A DNA stretch of 12,437 nt, from assembly GCA_025357775.1 (NCBI GenBank), contig JANXOQ010000281.1:1-12437 (forward strand). Reading direction: 5' to 3'. Of the stretch, positions 1-8,402 are shown in pieces. Under the pieces are notes generated by a model that saw nothing but the letters and a program-made list of their open reading frames with translations, made no database searches and was not told the origin of the DNA. Made by a program: the position numbers and the translations under genes. Positions within the stretch are counted from its first letter, which is position 1. Each line of letters begins with the position of its first letter. This stretch comes from Ferruginibacter sp. Lineage in GTDB: Bacteria > Bacteroidota > Bacteroidia > Chitinophagales > Chitinophagaceae.

Positions 1-685
1 AATATAATTTTTCATAAAATGTATTTGGGTTAATAAAGTTTTGTGGGAGACCTTCTGAAAAAATCTTTTTTATTTTTGTTTCATCTTTTGCAGACCTAGT
101 ATGTCCATTTTTAATATACCAACTATATAGCTTTAATGATAGATTAGAAAGTTTATTAATGTTATAAATTTTATTTAGAGAGATATCAGACTCAAAAATA
201 ATTTCATCTGCTCTATTTTCGATACTTCTTGTAAGATACAATGCTTCAATTTTTTTTTCAAAAAATAATATTTGTAGCAAATACGTTTCTTGATTATTTA
301 TTGAAGCTATTTTTTTCATTTTGTCAATTACATTCAAACTTTGCATATACAATCCTTTGTTGTATAATATTCTTGCGTGGTCCATATGTTCGTGCAATTG
401 TAAGTCGATATTATCTACATCTTTTATTAAACGAAGGCTATCTAAAATTTGTTTGTACAAATTGGCACTTATGTTTGATAATTGAAGTTTTGTAATTGCT
501 TTATTTTTCTTTAATAAAAGCACTTCGTTATAATCATCCATTTTATCTAGTGCATCAAAAAGTTTTACTGTTTTTAAATTATCTGTTTCTGCATTTCTAT
601 TAGCAAATAGTTTAAAGTTTCGCTTTTCAGATTTTCTGAGCGATTTTATTAGTAGTAGTAAAGCATTATTAGAACGATTAGGCAT
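1..685 (-). CDS. Conserved helical protein of unknown function, 5' part only
   Basis: On the minus strand an open frame starts at an ATG (685-683) and runs without a stop for 228 codons to the left edge, so the C-terminus is missing. The protein begins MPNRSNNALLLLIKSLRKSE and continues with KRNFKLFANR. It is rich in Lys, Leu, Ile and Asn, with no signal peptide or membrane segment, and looks almost entirely alpha-helical. Segments such as HARILYNKGLYMQSL (residues 103-117) and FFEKKIEALYLTRSIENRAD (141-160) resemble TPR-like helical hairpins. I associate this sequence type with a conserved protein family of about 500 residues restricted to Bacteroidota, but know no function for it. It is divergent from leuA and shares the intergenic region at 686-864, so a role in amino acid synthesis is not implied. 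Confidence is high that it is coding; no function is proposed. Confidence 0.82.
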   Translation of the reverse strand, partial: MPNRSNNALLLLIKSLRKSEKRNFKLFANRNAETDNLKTVKLFDALDKMDDYNEVLLLKKNKAITKLQLSNISANLYKQILDSLRLIKDVDNIDLQLHEHMDHARILYNKGLYMQSLNVIDKMKKIASINNQETYLLQILFFEKKIEALYLTRSIENRADEIIFESDISLNKIYNINKLSNLSLKLYSWYIKNGHTRSAKDETKIKKIFSEGLPQNFINPNTFYEKLY

Positions 686-717
686 TGTATTTATTTAAAG
701 CTAAAAACCTTTGGTAG

Positions 718-725
718 CAAACGTA
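718..725 (-). promoter_or_regulatory. Candidate Bacteroidota -7 promoter box for the divergent minus-strand gene
   Basis: Read on the minus strand this is TACGTTTG, an exact match to the Bacteroidota sigma-ABfr -7 consensus TAnnTTTG. It lies 32 bases upstream of the ATG at 685, which would leave a short 5' untranslated region. No TTG -33 element is visible at the expected distance, so only half of the promoter is supported. Confidence 0.35.
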
Positions 726-775
726 TAGGTATAAAATTGGTTTATTGTATTGTGTAAAAATAGCGCAATAAAAAA

Positions 776-783
776 TGTCTTTG
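776..783 (+). promoter_or_regulatory. Weak candidate -7 box upstream of leuA
   Basis: TGTCTTTG differs by one base from the Bacteroidota -7 consensus TAnnTTTG. A TTG lies 23 bases upstream (750-752), a little further than the usual spacing. It is about 80 bases before the leuA ATG at 865. No better plus-strand match was seen in 686-864, which is where the promoter of the whole leu/ilv block would be expected. Confidence 0.22.
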
Positions 784-864
784 ATTTTTTTTTAATACTA
801 TTTTAGTCAAAAGAAAATGTGGAATAAGTACAACATTTAATTGAGAATTAATAAAACTAAAGTA

Positions 865-2037
865 ATGGACGATAATAAAATTTTAATATTTGATACCACA
901 CTAAGAGATGGAGAACAAGTGCCAGGGTGTAAATTAAACACAAAGGAAAAGGTAGAGTTAGCACTGGAGTTAGAAAGGCTTGGGGTAGATATAATAGAAG
1001 CAGGTTTCCCCATTTCATCTCCAGGCGATTTTGAAAGTGTAGATGCAATATCAAAAATAATAAAAAATACAATAGTTTGTGGGCTAAGCAGAGCTGTTCA
1101 AAAAGATATAGAAGTAGCCGCCGCAGCGCTAAAATATGCAAAGCGACCAAGAATACATACTGGTATTGGCACGTCTGATTATCACATAAAATCAAAATTT
1201 AATGCTACGCAAGATGATATTTTGCAAAGAGCTGTAGATGCTGTAAAACTTGCAAGAAATTTTACTGACGATGTAGAATTTTATGCAGAAGATGCAGGTA
1301 GAACGCAGAATGAATATTTAGCAAGAATTGTAGAAGCCGTAATAAATGCTGGTGCTACTACAGTTAATATTCCAGATACCACAGGGTATTGCTTGCCGCA
1401 CGACTTTGGAAATAAAATAAAATATTTAGTAAATAATGTACCTAATATTGATAAGGCAGTTATAAGTGTACATTGTCACAACGACCTTGGGTTGGCTACT
1501 GCCAATAGTATTGCTGGTGTTATAAATGGTGCTAGGCAAATAGAATGTACTATGAATGGTTTAGGAGAAAGAGCAGGTAATACTTCGTTAGAAGAAGTAG
1601 TAATGGTACTTAAGCAACACAAAGAATTAGGCTTGTATACTAATATAAATACCATGTTGCTAAATCCATTAAGTCGGCAGGTAAGCGATGTAATGCGCAT
1701 GCCTGTGCAGCCTAACAAAGCAATTGTTGGTGCAAATGCTTTTTCTCATTCGTCGGGTATACACCAAGATGGTTTTTTAAAAGATTCATTAACCTACGAA
1801 ATTATTAATCCAGAAGAGGTTGGTGCAGATGGTTCTAAAATAATTTTAACAGCAAGAAGCGGCAGAAGTGCATTGGCATTTAGATTGCAAAATTTAGGAT
1901 ATGATTTTAATAGAAATGATATAGATGTGTTGTACCAAGAATTTGTAAAAGTTGCAGATGTAAAAAAAGAAGTTGTGGATATAGATTTAAAAATAATGGC
2001 AGCAGCCTACAACAATAGTACAGCGGTTTCAAACTAA
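865..2037 (+). CDS. leuA: 2-isopropylmalate synthase, short form without regulatory domain
   Basis: Condenses acetyl-CoA with 2-ketoisovalerate to 2-isopropylmalate, the first committed step of leucine synthesis; cytoplasmic. The 390-residue protein has the DRE-TIM metallolyase signature [13 protein letters not shown] (9-21), [10 protein letters not shown] (47-56), HTGIGTSD (98-105), the metal-binding HCHND (H203, H205) and [11 protein letters not shown] (N239), [10 protein letters not shown] (298-307) and [10 protein letters not shown] (328-337). I chose the ATG at 865; a TTG at 841 is in frame but adds eight residues that the family lacks. The protein stops just after the linker subdomain (around 375), where E. 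coli LeuA (523 residues) continues into a leucine-binding C-terminal domain, so classical leucine inhibition is not expected. Citramalate or homocitrate synthase are related alternatives, but the sequence and the leuCDB context favour LeuA. Confidence 0.93.
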   Translation: MDDNKILIFDTTLRDGEQVPGCKLNTKEKVELALELERLGVDIIEAGFPISSPGDFESVDAISKIIKNTIVCGLSRAVQKDIEVAAAALKYAKRPRIHTGIGTSDYHIKSKFNATQDDILQRAVDAVKLARNFTDDVEFYAEDAGRTQNEYLARIVEAVINAGATTVNIPDTTGYCLPHDFGNKIKYLVNNVPNIDKAVISVHCHNDLGLATANSIAGVINGARQIECTMNGLGERAGNTSLEEVVMVLKQHKELGLYTNINTMLLNPLSRQVSDVMRMPVQPNKAIVGANAFSHSSGIHQDGFLKDSLTYEIINPEEVGADGSKIILTARSGRSALAFRLQNLGYDFNRNDIDVLYQEFVKVADVKKEVVDIDLKIMAAAYNNSTAVSN

Positions 2038-2075
2038 AAAAACTATTTATTTTATTAGGTTGTGATGATGATGGT

Positions 2076-2127
2076 TATAAACTTAATACGTCATCTTCAA
2101 TACTGGTTCAAAAGACTTAAGTTTATA
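2076..2127 (+). repeat. Inverted repeat in the leuA-leuC gap
   Basis: TATAAACTTAA (2076-2086) is exactly complementary to TTAAGTTTATA (2117-2127), an 11-bp stem with a 30-base loop. The 112-base gap holds no credible gene. The stem is AT-rich with only one G-C pair and no U-tract follows, so it is not a typical intrinsic terminator. It could be an operator-like site, an mRNA processing structure, or chance in AT-rich DNA. Confidence 0.35.
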
Positions 2128-2149
2128 CTGTAATAATATTTTAAATGAT

Positions 2150-3556
2150 ATGGCTGATACATTATTTAATAAAATTTGGAATGCACACACCGTAAAAGAA
2201 ATTGAAGGTGGTATTACTGTTTTGTATATAGATAAACATTTAATACATGAAGTAACAAGCCCACAAGCATTTAAAGGAATTGAAAATAGGGGTGTGCCCG
2301 TTTTTAGACCAACGCAAATTATAGCTACTGCCGATCACAATGTTCCAACTGTTAATCAACATCTACCTATACAAGATGAATTGGGCAGATTGCAGGTAGA
2401 AAAATTAATAGAGAATTGTAAAAATCATAACATAGAATTATATGGACTAGGTCACCCTTACCAAGGCATTGTACATGTAATTGGGCCTGAGCTTGGCATA
2501 ACACAACCGGGCATGACGATAGTGTGTGGAGATAGCCATACATCTACACATGGCGCATTTGGTTGCATCGCATTTGGAATAGGTACTAGCGAAGTAGAAA
2601 TGGTATTTGCTACACAATGCGTAATGCAAAGTAAGCCAAAAACAATGCGAATAAATGTGGATGGTTTTTTGGGAGAAGCTGTTGTTTCAAAAGATATTGT
2701 GTTGTACATTTTAGCACAAATTACAGCAAGTGGTGCTACGGGTTATGCCATTGAATTTGCTGGCTCTACCATCCAAAACCTAAGTATGGAAGCCCGCATG
2801 ACCATTTGTAATATGAGTATAGAAATGGGTGGAAGATGCGGATTGATAGCGCCAGATGAAACAACTTTTGATTATATAAAAGGTAGGCAATTTGCACCAA
2901 TAAATGAAGGCTGGGATGCAGCTTTAGAAAAATGGAAAACGTTGTATAGCGATGATGACGCTGTATTTGACAAAGAAATTTTTATAGATGCAAAAGATAT
3001 TTCTCCAATGATAACGTATGGTACTAACCCTGGTATGGGTATATCTATTAACGCTGTAATACCAGAAATTAATGCGATTACGGAAAGTGATAAAGCAGGT
3101 TTTACAAAATCTCTATCATACATGGGCTTGCAAGCAGGGCAAAAAATGGCGGGACAAAAAATAGATTATGTATTTATTGGAAGCTGCACCAATAGCCGTA
3201 TTGAAGACTTAAGATTGGTAGCGAATTTTGTAAAAGGAAAAACTAAATCTGCTGATGTAGAAGTATGGATTGTGCCAGGCAGCAAACAGGTAGAGCAACA
3301 AGCTATTGAAGAAGGCATAGATAAAGTATTTATAGATGCGGGCTTTCAGCTGCGCCAACCAGGTTGTAGCGCTTGTTTAGGAATGAACGAAGATAAAATA
3401 CCCGCTGGTAAATATTGCATAAGTACAAGCAATAGAAATTTTGAAGGCAGACAAGGCGCAGGTGCTAGAACTTTATTGGCTAGTCCGCTTAGTGCAGCAG
3501 CAGCAGCTATTGCAGGATATATAGTTTCCCCAAATTCTTTCAAAGGAGAGGCTTAA
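2150..3556 (+). CDS. leuC: 3-isopropylmalate dehydratase, large subunit
   Basis: Aconitase-family large subunit that, with LeuD, isomerises 2-isopropylmalate to 3-isopropylmalate through a dehydration/hydration at a [4Fe-4S] cluster. At 468 residues it is full length. It starts with the family pattern [13 protein letters not shown] and carries [12 protein letters not shown] (128-139). The three cluster cysteines are all present: C346 in [11 protein letters not shown], and C406 and C409 in [10 protein letters not shown], one residue off E. coli numbering. [19 protein letters not shown] (428-446) is the conserved late motif. It lies 112 bases after leuA and 49 bases before its partner leuD, as expected for co-expressed subunits. 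No missing residues were seen. Confidence 0.97.
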   Translation: MADTLFNKIWNAHTVKEIEGGITVLYIDKHLIHEVTSPQAFKGIENRGVPVFRPTQIIATADHNVPTVNQHLPIQDELGRLQVEKLIENCKNHNIELYGLGHPYQGIVHVIGPELGITQPGMTIVCGDSHTSTHGAFGCIAFGIGTSEVEMVFATQCVMQSKPKTMRINVDGFLGEAVVSKDIVLYILAQITASGATGYAIEFAGSTIQNLSMEARMTICNMSIEMGGRCGLIAPDETTFDYIKGRQFAPINEGWDAALEKWKTLYSDDDAVFDKEIFIDAKDISPMITYGTNPGMGISINAVIPEINAITESDKAGFTKSLSYMGLQAGQKMAGQKIDYVFIGSCTNSRIEDLRLVANFVKGKTKSADVEVWIVPGSKQVEQQAIEEGIDKVFIDAGFQLRQPGCSACLGMNEDKIPAGKYCISTSNRNFEGRQGAGARTLLASPLSAAAAAIAGYIVSPNSFKGEA

Positions 3557-3605
3557 GTAAACACTCTAATTAAATTAAAGTTTAAAAATATTTAGAAACA
3601 ATAGA

Positions 3606-4247
3606 ATGGAGATTATAAAAAATCAACAAAGTATTAAAGCGCCTAATTCCCTCTTTGGGGGGAGGGGAGGCTGTGGCATTGTAAGGAGTTCTTTCATTCC
3701 ACTCAATATAGAAAACGTAGACACAGACCAAATAATACCAGCACGCTTTTTAAAAGGAACAACAAGAGATGGTTTTGGTAAAAATTTATTTAGAGATTGG
3801 CGATATGCCAATGATGATGAACAATATCCTAAAATTGATTTTGTTTTAAATCAACCACAATACAAAGGCGAAATTTTGGTAGCGGGAAAAAATTTTGGTT
3901 GCGGATCATCAAGAGAACATGCAGCTTGGGCCATAACAGATGCAGGCTTTAAAGTAGTGGTTTCTAGTTTTTTTGCAGATATTTTTAAAAACAATGCATT
4001 GAACAATGGATTGCTACCTGTAATAGTGAGTAATAATTTTTTACAAAAAATATTTTTGCAAAGCAATGATGCAACCCTTATGGTTGATTTAGAAAAACAA
4101 ATGATAACAATAGATGGAACAAATGATACAGAGCCATTTGAGATAAACTCTTATAAAAAAACTTGTTTGTTAAATGGGTATGATGATATAGATTATTTAT
4201 TGGGTATGAAAAATGAGATTGAAGAATTTGAATTGAATCGAATGTAG
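3606..4247 (+). CDS. leuD: 3-isopropylmalate dehydratase, small subunit, with an unusual N-terminal extension
   Basis: The swivelling small subunit of isopropylmalate isomerase, partner of LeuC. It has 213 residues. The core is typical: [16 protein letters not shown] (35-50), the [17 protein letters not shown] signature, [19 protein letters not shown], and the late [13 protein letters not shown]. The N-terminus is odd. Family members usually reach IENVDTDQ after about 15-20 residues, but here 34 precede it, including a Gly-rich stretch [13 protein letters not shown] (14-26) encoded by GC-rich DNA at 3647-3676 that resembles the interspersed repeats later in the window. No other ATG lies in frame before the core, so the ATG at 3606 is the only likely start and the extension should be translated. 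The following leuB starts 41 bases downstream. Confidence 0.95.
   Translation: MEIIKNQQSIKAPNSLFGGRGGCGIVRSSFIPLNIENVDTDQIIPARFLKGTTRDGFGKNLFRDWRYANDDEQYPKIDFVLNQPQYKGEILVAGKNFGCGSSREHAAWAITDAGFKVVVSSFFADIFKNNALNNGLLPVIVSNNFLQKIFLQSNDATLMVDLEKQMITIDGTNDTEPFEINSYKKTCLLNGYDDIDYLLGMKNEIEEFELNRM
3647..3676 (+). repeat. GC-rich repeat-like element inside the leuD reading frame
   Basis: About 30 bases, beginning ATTCCCTCTTTGGGGGGAGG, form a G/C-rich island within very AT-rich coding sequence. CCCTC at the left can pair with GAGGG at the right. Compared ungapped with the element at 11433-11462, the first half matches at about 13 of 17 positions and the second half is poorly conserved. It is best described as a related or diverged member of a short palindromic repeat family. 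It stays in frame and has no stop codon. Confidence 0.5.
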
Positions 4248-4288
4248 GTACTCGACTGCGGCAAATACCCACAAAAAATAAAATAGCA

Positions 4289-5404
4289 ATGCAAAAAAAT
4301 ATAACAGTAATAGAAGGAGATGGAATTGGGCCGGAGGTTGTAGCACAATCTATTAAAGTATTAGATGCTATTGCCAATCGTTTTAATCACAGTTTTGATT
4401 ATAAATTTGTTTTGATGGGAGCAGTTGCTATTGATAAAACTGGCAACCCTTTACCACAAGTAACGTTGGATGCTTGCATGGCTTCGGATGCGATTTTGTT
4501 TGGTGCAATTGGTCATCCAAAATACGATAATGACCCAAGCGCAAAAGTAAGACCTGAGCAGGGATTACTCGGTTTGAGAAAGGCATTGGAATTGTATGCA
4601 AACATTAGACCCGTAAAAGCTTACACTGCATTGCAACATTTAAGTCCATTAAAAACCGAAAATATTGAAGGGGTAGATTTAGTAATTTATAGAGAGCTAA
4701 CGGGTGGTATTTATTTTGGAAAAAAAGAAATAAATGAAGCCAATACAATAGCTATTGATGAATGTGAATACAGCAAAGAAGAAATAGAACGGATAACACA
4801 TATATCATTTAAAGCAGCGCAAACAAGACGAAAAAAAGTAACGTTAGTAGATAAAGCAAATGTGTTAGAAACCTCAAGACTGTGGAGGTTAATTGTAAAA
4901 GAAATTGCGTTGGATTATCCAGATGTAGTATTGGATTTTTTATTTGTGGATAATGCAGCCATGCAAATAATATTAAACCCAAAACAATTTGATGTAATAC
5001 TAACTGAGAATATGTTTGGTGATATTATTAGTGATGAAGCAAGTGTAATAAGTGGGTCGTTGGGCATGTTGCCTTCTGCATCGTTAGGTAATAAATATGC
5101 TTTGTTTGAACCCATACATGGTTCTTACCCGCAAGCAGCTGGTAAAGATATTGCTAACCCTATTGGTTCTATTTTATCTGCTGCTATGTTGCTAGATTAT
5201 TTTAAAATGGTTGATGAAGCAGCATTAATAAGAGAGGCAACGAACTGGGCAATCACAAATGGATATGTTACTAAAGATATTGATGAGAAAAATTTTTATT
5301 TTACATCTACCATTGGCGATATAATAAGTGAGTATATAAACAATGCAGAGCATGGTAGTGTGAATGTTGATAATATTTTATTGAGAAAATCTACGGTAAT
5401 ATAG
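4289..5404 (+). CDS. leuB: 3-isopropylmalate dehydrogenase
   Basis: Oxidatively decarboxylates 3-isopropylmalate to 2-ketoisocaproate, the leucine keto acid. The 371-residue protein has the isocitrate/isopropylmalate dehydrogenase fold signatures: VIEGDGIGPEV (7-17), GLLGLRKALELYANIRPVK (92-110, with R97 and R107), RELTGGIYFG (135-144, R135 and Y142), VDKANVLETSRLWR (187-200, K189), VDNAAMQI (220-227, D221) and TENMFGDIISDEAS (239-252, D245 and D249). The late cofactor loop reads HGSYPQAAGK (277-286); in well-studied NAD-dependent enzymes the corresponding segment is HGSAPDIAGK, whose Asp contacts the adenosine ribose, and here it is Gln282. I recall the same loop in other Bacteroidota. A tail of roughly 15-20 residues extends past the usual end. 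Confidence 0.96.
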   Translation: MQKNITVIEGDGIGPEVVAQSIKVLDAIANRFNHSFDYKFVLMGAVAIDKTGNPLPQVTLDACMASDAILFGAIGHPKYDNDPSAKVRPEQGLLGLRKALELYANIRPVKAYTALQHLSPLKTENIEGVDLVIYRELTGGIYFGKKEINEANTIAIDECEYSKEEIERITHISFKAAQTRRKKVTLVDKANVLETSRLWRLIVKEIALDYPDVVLDFLFVDNAAMQIILNPKQFDVILTENMFGDIISDEASVISGSLGMLPSASLGNKYALFEPIHGSYPQAAGKDIANPIGSILSAAMLLDYFKMVDEAALIREATNWAITNGYVTKDIDEKNFYFTSTIGDIISEYINNAEHGSVNVDNILLRKSTVI

Positions 5405-5524
5405 TGTGTAGATAAAAGATGAAAAATGATTTGAAGATGAAATGTGCGACGCCACTGAAGTTAAATCAGGGATATTAGCTGGTAAACAAAAAATAGTATT
5501 ATAAAACAATAACAATTTTTAAAA

Positions 5525-6406
5525 ATGTATTTTAACGAAAACACAATATTATATTTTAACAACGAGTTTGTAAAAGCAACAGAAGCTAAAACTGGTTTGT
5601 TCGATCAATCGCTACACTACGGTTACGCTGTGTTTGAGGGCTTAAGAAGTTATGCAACAGAAAGCGGTACTAAAATATTTAAACCCGTAGAGCATTTTGA
5701 AAGATTAAAATTTTCTTGCGATAGTGTGGGCATTCCACTTGCATATAATACGCAGCAAATGATAGATATTTCTTACGAAGTGTTGGCAAAAAATAATTTG
5801 GAAGATGCGTATTTGCGCCCATTAGTATTTTGCCCACCGAATATGAGTTTGCAAAAAGCATCGTCTTCATTTTTAATGATAACTGCATGGAGCTGGGGCG
5901 CATACCTTGGTGATAAATTGATACGAGTAATGACATCTTCTTTTCAAAGACCCAACCCAAAAGGTTTTAAAATTCATGCAAAAATTAGCGGGCATTATGT
6001 AAATTCTATAATGGCTTGCCAAGAGGCAAAAGACAATGGTTTTGATGAAGCACTATTGCTAGACATTAATGGCAATGCGGCAGAAGGTCCTGGTGCAAAT
6101 TTATTTATAGAAAAAGATGGTAAATTATTTACACCGCCATCCACTTTTATTTTACCGGGAATAACCAGAGCAACAGTGATAGAAATTTGTGCAGCAATTG
6201 GTATTGCTGTAGAAGAAAAAACATTTACGGTTGATGAAATTAAAAATGCAGACAGTGCTTTTTATTGTGGAACAGCGGCAGAGATTATTGGATGGCAATC
6301 GATAGATGATTATGTTTTTCCAATAGCTTGGGATCAGTCTATCGGAAAAATTATTCAATCAGCTTACAAGGCAAAGGTGTTGGAACAAGCATTTAAGTTG
6401 GGTTAG
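5525..6406 (+). CDS. ilvE: Branched-chain amino acid aminotransferase (fold type IV)
   Basis: PLP enzyme transferring the amino group of glutamate to the keto acids of leucine, isoleucine and valine. At 293 residues it has the size of bacterial IlvE. Visible motifs are HYGYAVFEGLRSY (31-43), the PLP lysine K153 in IHAKISGHYVNS, then GFDEALLLDINGNAAEGPGA (E188 near the cofactor nitrogen), FTPP (202-205), LPGITR (210-215) and the phosphate-binding GTAAEI (249-254). It sits 120 bases after leuB and joins the leu and ilv halves of the cluster, fitting its shared role. D-amino acid transaminase and aminodeoxychorismate lyase share the fold, but the motifs and context favour IlvE. Its last nine bases (6398-6406) are complementary to 6453-6461 in the following gap. 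Confidence 0.95.
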   Translation: MYFNENTILYFNNEFVKATEAKTGLFDQSLHYGYAVFEGLRSYATESGTKIFKPVEHFERLKFSCDSVGIPLAYNTQQMIDISYEVLAKNNLEDAYLRPLVFCPPNMSLQKASSSFLMITAWSWGAYLGDKLIRVMTSSFQRPNPKGFKIHAKISGHYVNSIMACQEAKDNGFDEALLLDINGNAAEGPGANLFIEKDGKLFTPPSTFILPGITRATVIEICAAIGIAVEEKTFTVDEIKNADSAFYCGTAAEIIGWQSIDDYVFPIAWDQSIGKIIQSAYKAKVLEQAFKLG

Positions 6407-6550
6407 TAAGAAAAGAAGTCGAAATCTCACTTAAGTATTAGGGTGAGTTTGTCTAACCCAATTCATTTAATCAAACTCGGCTTCTAAAGTTCAGTCTGAC
6501 AACTAAATTATTTAAGAGCCTAGGCGCTGTTAGTGAATCACAAACGGCTT
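6398..6550 (+). promoter_or_regulatory. Cluster of competing inverted repeats between ilvE and ilvD; possible mRNA switch
   Basis: The 156-base gap has no credible gene but several complementary segments. TTGGGTTAG (6398-6406, overlapping the ilvE stop) is complementary to CTAACCCAA (6453-6461). GAGTTTG (6445-6451) is complementary to CAAACTC (6472-6478). AGAAGTCG (6414-6421) pairs with CGGCTTCT (6478-6485) with one G-U pair, and CTCAC (6426-6430) with GTGAG (6443-6447). TTAA-G-AGCC (6512-6520) can pair with GGCTTTAA. Several of these exclude one another, as in attenuators, but no U-tract terminator is evident. Function is inferred only. Confidence 0.3.
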
Positions 6551-6562
6551 TAAAATAATAAT

Positions 6563-8248
6563 ATGATAGAACTAAATAAATATTCAAAAACAATAACGCA
6601 AGATGAAACACAGCCTGCGGCACAAGCTATGTTATACGGCATTGGCTTAACAGAAGATGATTTAAAAAAAGCTCAAGTGGGAATAGTAAGCATGGGTTAC
6701 GATGGTAATACTTGCAATATGCATTTGAATGATTTGGCAAAGTTGGTGAAACAAGGCGTGTGGGAAAATGATTTAGTTGGGTTAATTTTTAATACGATTG
6801 GTATAAGTGATGGCATAAGCAATGGCACAGATGGTATGCGGTACAGCTTGGTAAGCAGAGATATTATTGCAGATAGTATTGAGGCTGTATGTGGGGGGTT
6901 TTATTATGATGGATTAATTGCATTGCCTGGTTGTGATAAAAATATGCCTGGTTCTATAATGGCTATGGGGCGGCTAAACCGCCCGTCGATAATGGTTTAC
7001 GGAGGTACCATTGCAGCAGGAAATTACAAAGGCGAAGAATTAAACATCATTTCCTCTTTTGAAGCATTGGGTAAAAAAATTGCAGGCTCTATTACGCCAG
7101 AAGATTTTAAAGAAGTAATAAAACACAGCTGCCCAGGTGCTGGTGCATGTGGCGGAATGTACACAGCCAATACAATGGCAAGTGCTATTGAGGCATTGGG
7201 AATGAGTTTGCCATTCTCATCTAGCAACCCAGCATTGAGTGAAGACAAGAAAAAAGAATGTATGGACGCAGGCAGGGCAATAAAATTATTGCTTGAAAAA
7301 GATATTAAGCCAAAAGATATTATGACCCGTAAAGCATTTGAAAATGCCATTACACTCATTATGATTTTTGGAGGTAGTACTAACGCAGTGTTGCATTTAA
7401 TAGCCATGGCAAAGAGTGTGGATGTGATATTAACTATTAATGATTTTCAAAAAATAAGTGATAAAACGCCCGTGCTTGCAGACTTTAAGCCAAGTGGAAA
7501 ATATTTAATGCAAGAGTTGCATGCGCATGGTGGCGTGCCGAGTGTAATGAAATATTTATTAGATAAAGGAATGTTGCATGGTGATTGTATTACCGTTACT
7601 GGAAAAACAATCGCAGAAAATTTAAAAGATATTGAGCCCATAAATTTTGAAACACAAAAAATAATTTATCCTTTAGAGCAACCATTAAAAGCAACTGGGC
7701 ATTTACAAATACTCTATGGCAACCTTGCAGAAAAAGGAAGCGTCGCAAAAATTAGTGGTAAAGAAGGAGAACGATTTGAAGGAACAGCAAGAGTATTTGA
7801 TGGAGAAAAAGATTTAGTTAAAGGTATAAGCAATGGCAGGGTAAAAAAAGGTGATGTAGTAGTGATAAGATACGAAGGCCCGAAAGGCGCACCAGGTATG
7901 CCTGAAATGCTAAAACCTACGAGTGCTATTACTGGCGCAGGTTTGGGTAAAGATGTTGCATTAATTACTGATGGAAGATTTAGCGGCGGCAGTCATGGAT
8001 TTGTGGTTGGGCATATAACACCAGAGGCGTTTAATGGAGGCTTAATAGCCTTGGTAGAAGACAATGATATTATTGAGATAGATATTGCCACAAAAAAAAT
8101 GACATTAAAAGTAAGCGAAGAAATAATTACAGAACGAAGAAACAACTGGCAACAGCCAACATTGAAAGCAACAAAAGGTGTTTTATTTAAATATGCGAAT
8201 TCGGTAAAAGATGCAAGCGAGGGTTGCGTGACGGATGAAGCCCCCTAA
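6563..8248 (+). CDS. ilvD: Dihydroxy-acid dehydratase
   Basis: Iron-sulfur dehydratase converting 2,3-dihydroxy-isovalerate and 2,3-dihydroxy-3-methylvalerate to the keto acids of valine and isoleucine. The 561-residue length matches the shorter class, usually [2Fe-2S], rather than the 616-residue E. coli [4Fe-4S] enzyme. Cluster cysteines are C51 (DGNTCNMHL), C124 ([10 protein letters not shown]) and C196 ([17 protein letters not shown]); D125 and the carbamylation-type K126 follow C124. Other motifs are [15 protein letters not shown] (82-96), [20 protein letters not shown] and [12 protein letters not shown]. The C-terminus ends ASEGCVTDE, the usual end in the phylum, followed by Ala-Pro and a stop codon, all three encoded by a repeat beginning at 8238. 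The cluster type is inferred from length, not proven. Confidence 0.96.
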   Translation: MIELNKYSKTITQDETQPAAQAMLYGIGLTEDDLKKAQVGIVSMGYDGNTCNMHLNDLAKLVKQGVWENDLVGLIFNTIGISDGISNGTDGMRYSLVSRDIIADSIEAVCGGFYYDGLIALPGCDKNMPGSIMAMGRLNRPSIMVYGGTIAAGNYKGEELNIISSFEALGKKIAGSITPEDFKEVIKHSCPGAGACGGMYTANTMASAIEALGMSLPFSSSNPALSEDKKKECMDAGRAIKLLLEKDIKPKDIMTRKAFENAITLIMIFGGSTNAVLHLIAMAKSVDVILTINDFQKISDKTPVLADFKPSGKYLMQELHAHGGVPSVMKYLLDKGMLHGDCITVTGKTIAENLKDIEPINFETQKIIYPLEQPLKATGHLQILYGNLAEKGSVAKISGKEGERFEGTARVFDGEKDLVKGISNGRVKKGDVVVIRYEGPKGAPGMPEMLKPTSAITGAGLGKDVALITDGRFSGGSHGFVVGHITPEAFNGGLIALVEDNDIIEIDIATKKMTLKVSEEIITERRNNWQQPTLKATKGVLFKYANSVKDASEGCVTDEAP

Positions 8249-8267
8249 ATCCCCCACAGGGAGACTT
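8238..8267 (+). repeat. 30-base GC-rich palindromic repeat, copy 1, overlapping the ilvD stop
   Basis: Begins AAGCCCCCTAAATCCC and ends GGGAGACTT. It is the same length as the copies at 10611-10640 (same orientation) and 11433-11462 (opposite), sharing the AAGCCCCCTAAATC start and a near-identical end. The TAA within it is the ilvD stop codon (8246-8248). Its own stem is weaker than in the other copies because of an A at 8262. A small hairpin AGACT-TGAG-AGTCT (8262-8275) overlaps its right end. Confidence 0.75.
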
Positions 8268-8346
8268 GAGAGTCTGAAATAAATTGAATATTGGAAAAAT
8301 AGTTGAGGTTTAGTTTTTTTGTAATGATTTAGAAAAGTAATTTAAA

Positions 8347-8402
8347 ATGAACAAAACACTTTTTTACAATTAGCCAATTACAATATTTGGGCAAACAATA
8401 AA
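8347..8402 (+). other. Detached N-terminal part of the DinB-like gene, ended by a frameshift
   Basis: An ATG at 8347 opens MNKTLFYN and meets TAG at 8371-8373. In the frame of the downstream DinB ORF the next codons (from GCC at 8373) read ANYNIWANNK and run into the ATG at 8403. Joined, MNKTLFYN-Y-ANYNIWANNK is the typical first helix of DinB-family proteins, requiring one extra base after the TA at 8371-8372. This is best explained by a one-base deletion or a sequencing error. There is no ATG in the DinB frame between the stop at 8343-8345 and 8403. Confidence 0.68.

Noticed and set aside
241..495. 84-codon plus-strand frame opposite the left-edge gene
   Set aside because: It is rich in Phe, Leu and Cys and lies antisense to a longer, well-composed 228-codon minus-strand frame; it is a shadow.
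841..864. TTG start giving LeuA eight extra residues
   Set aside because: The ATG at 865 places [10 protein letters not shown] at the usual distance from the N-terminus; the upstream residues (MRINKTKV) match nothing in the family.
2028..2120. Frame reading [20 protein letters not shown] after leuA, resembling a lipoprotein signal and lipobox
   Set aside because: There is no start codon after the upstream stop TAG, and only about 25 codons before the next stop; likely chance.
2145..2147. ATG five bases before the leuC start, in another frame
   Set aside because: Its frame gives no family match; the ATG at 2150 gives the conserved LeuC N-terminus.
4201..4271. TGGGTAT / ATACCCA inverted repeat spanning the end of leuD and the leuB gap
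   Set aside because: Only seven base pairs with a 57-base loop, partly within coding sequence; not distinguishable from chance.
5442..5504. 20-codon ATG frame before ilvE (MCDATEVKSGILAGKQKIVL) as a branched-chain leader peptide
   Set aside because: It ends Ile-Val-Leu, but six branched-chain residues of 20 is about what AT-rich sequence gives, and no attenuator hairpin or U-tract follows it.
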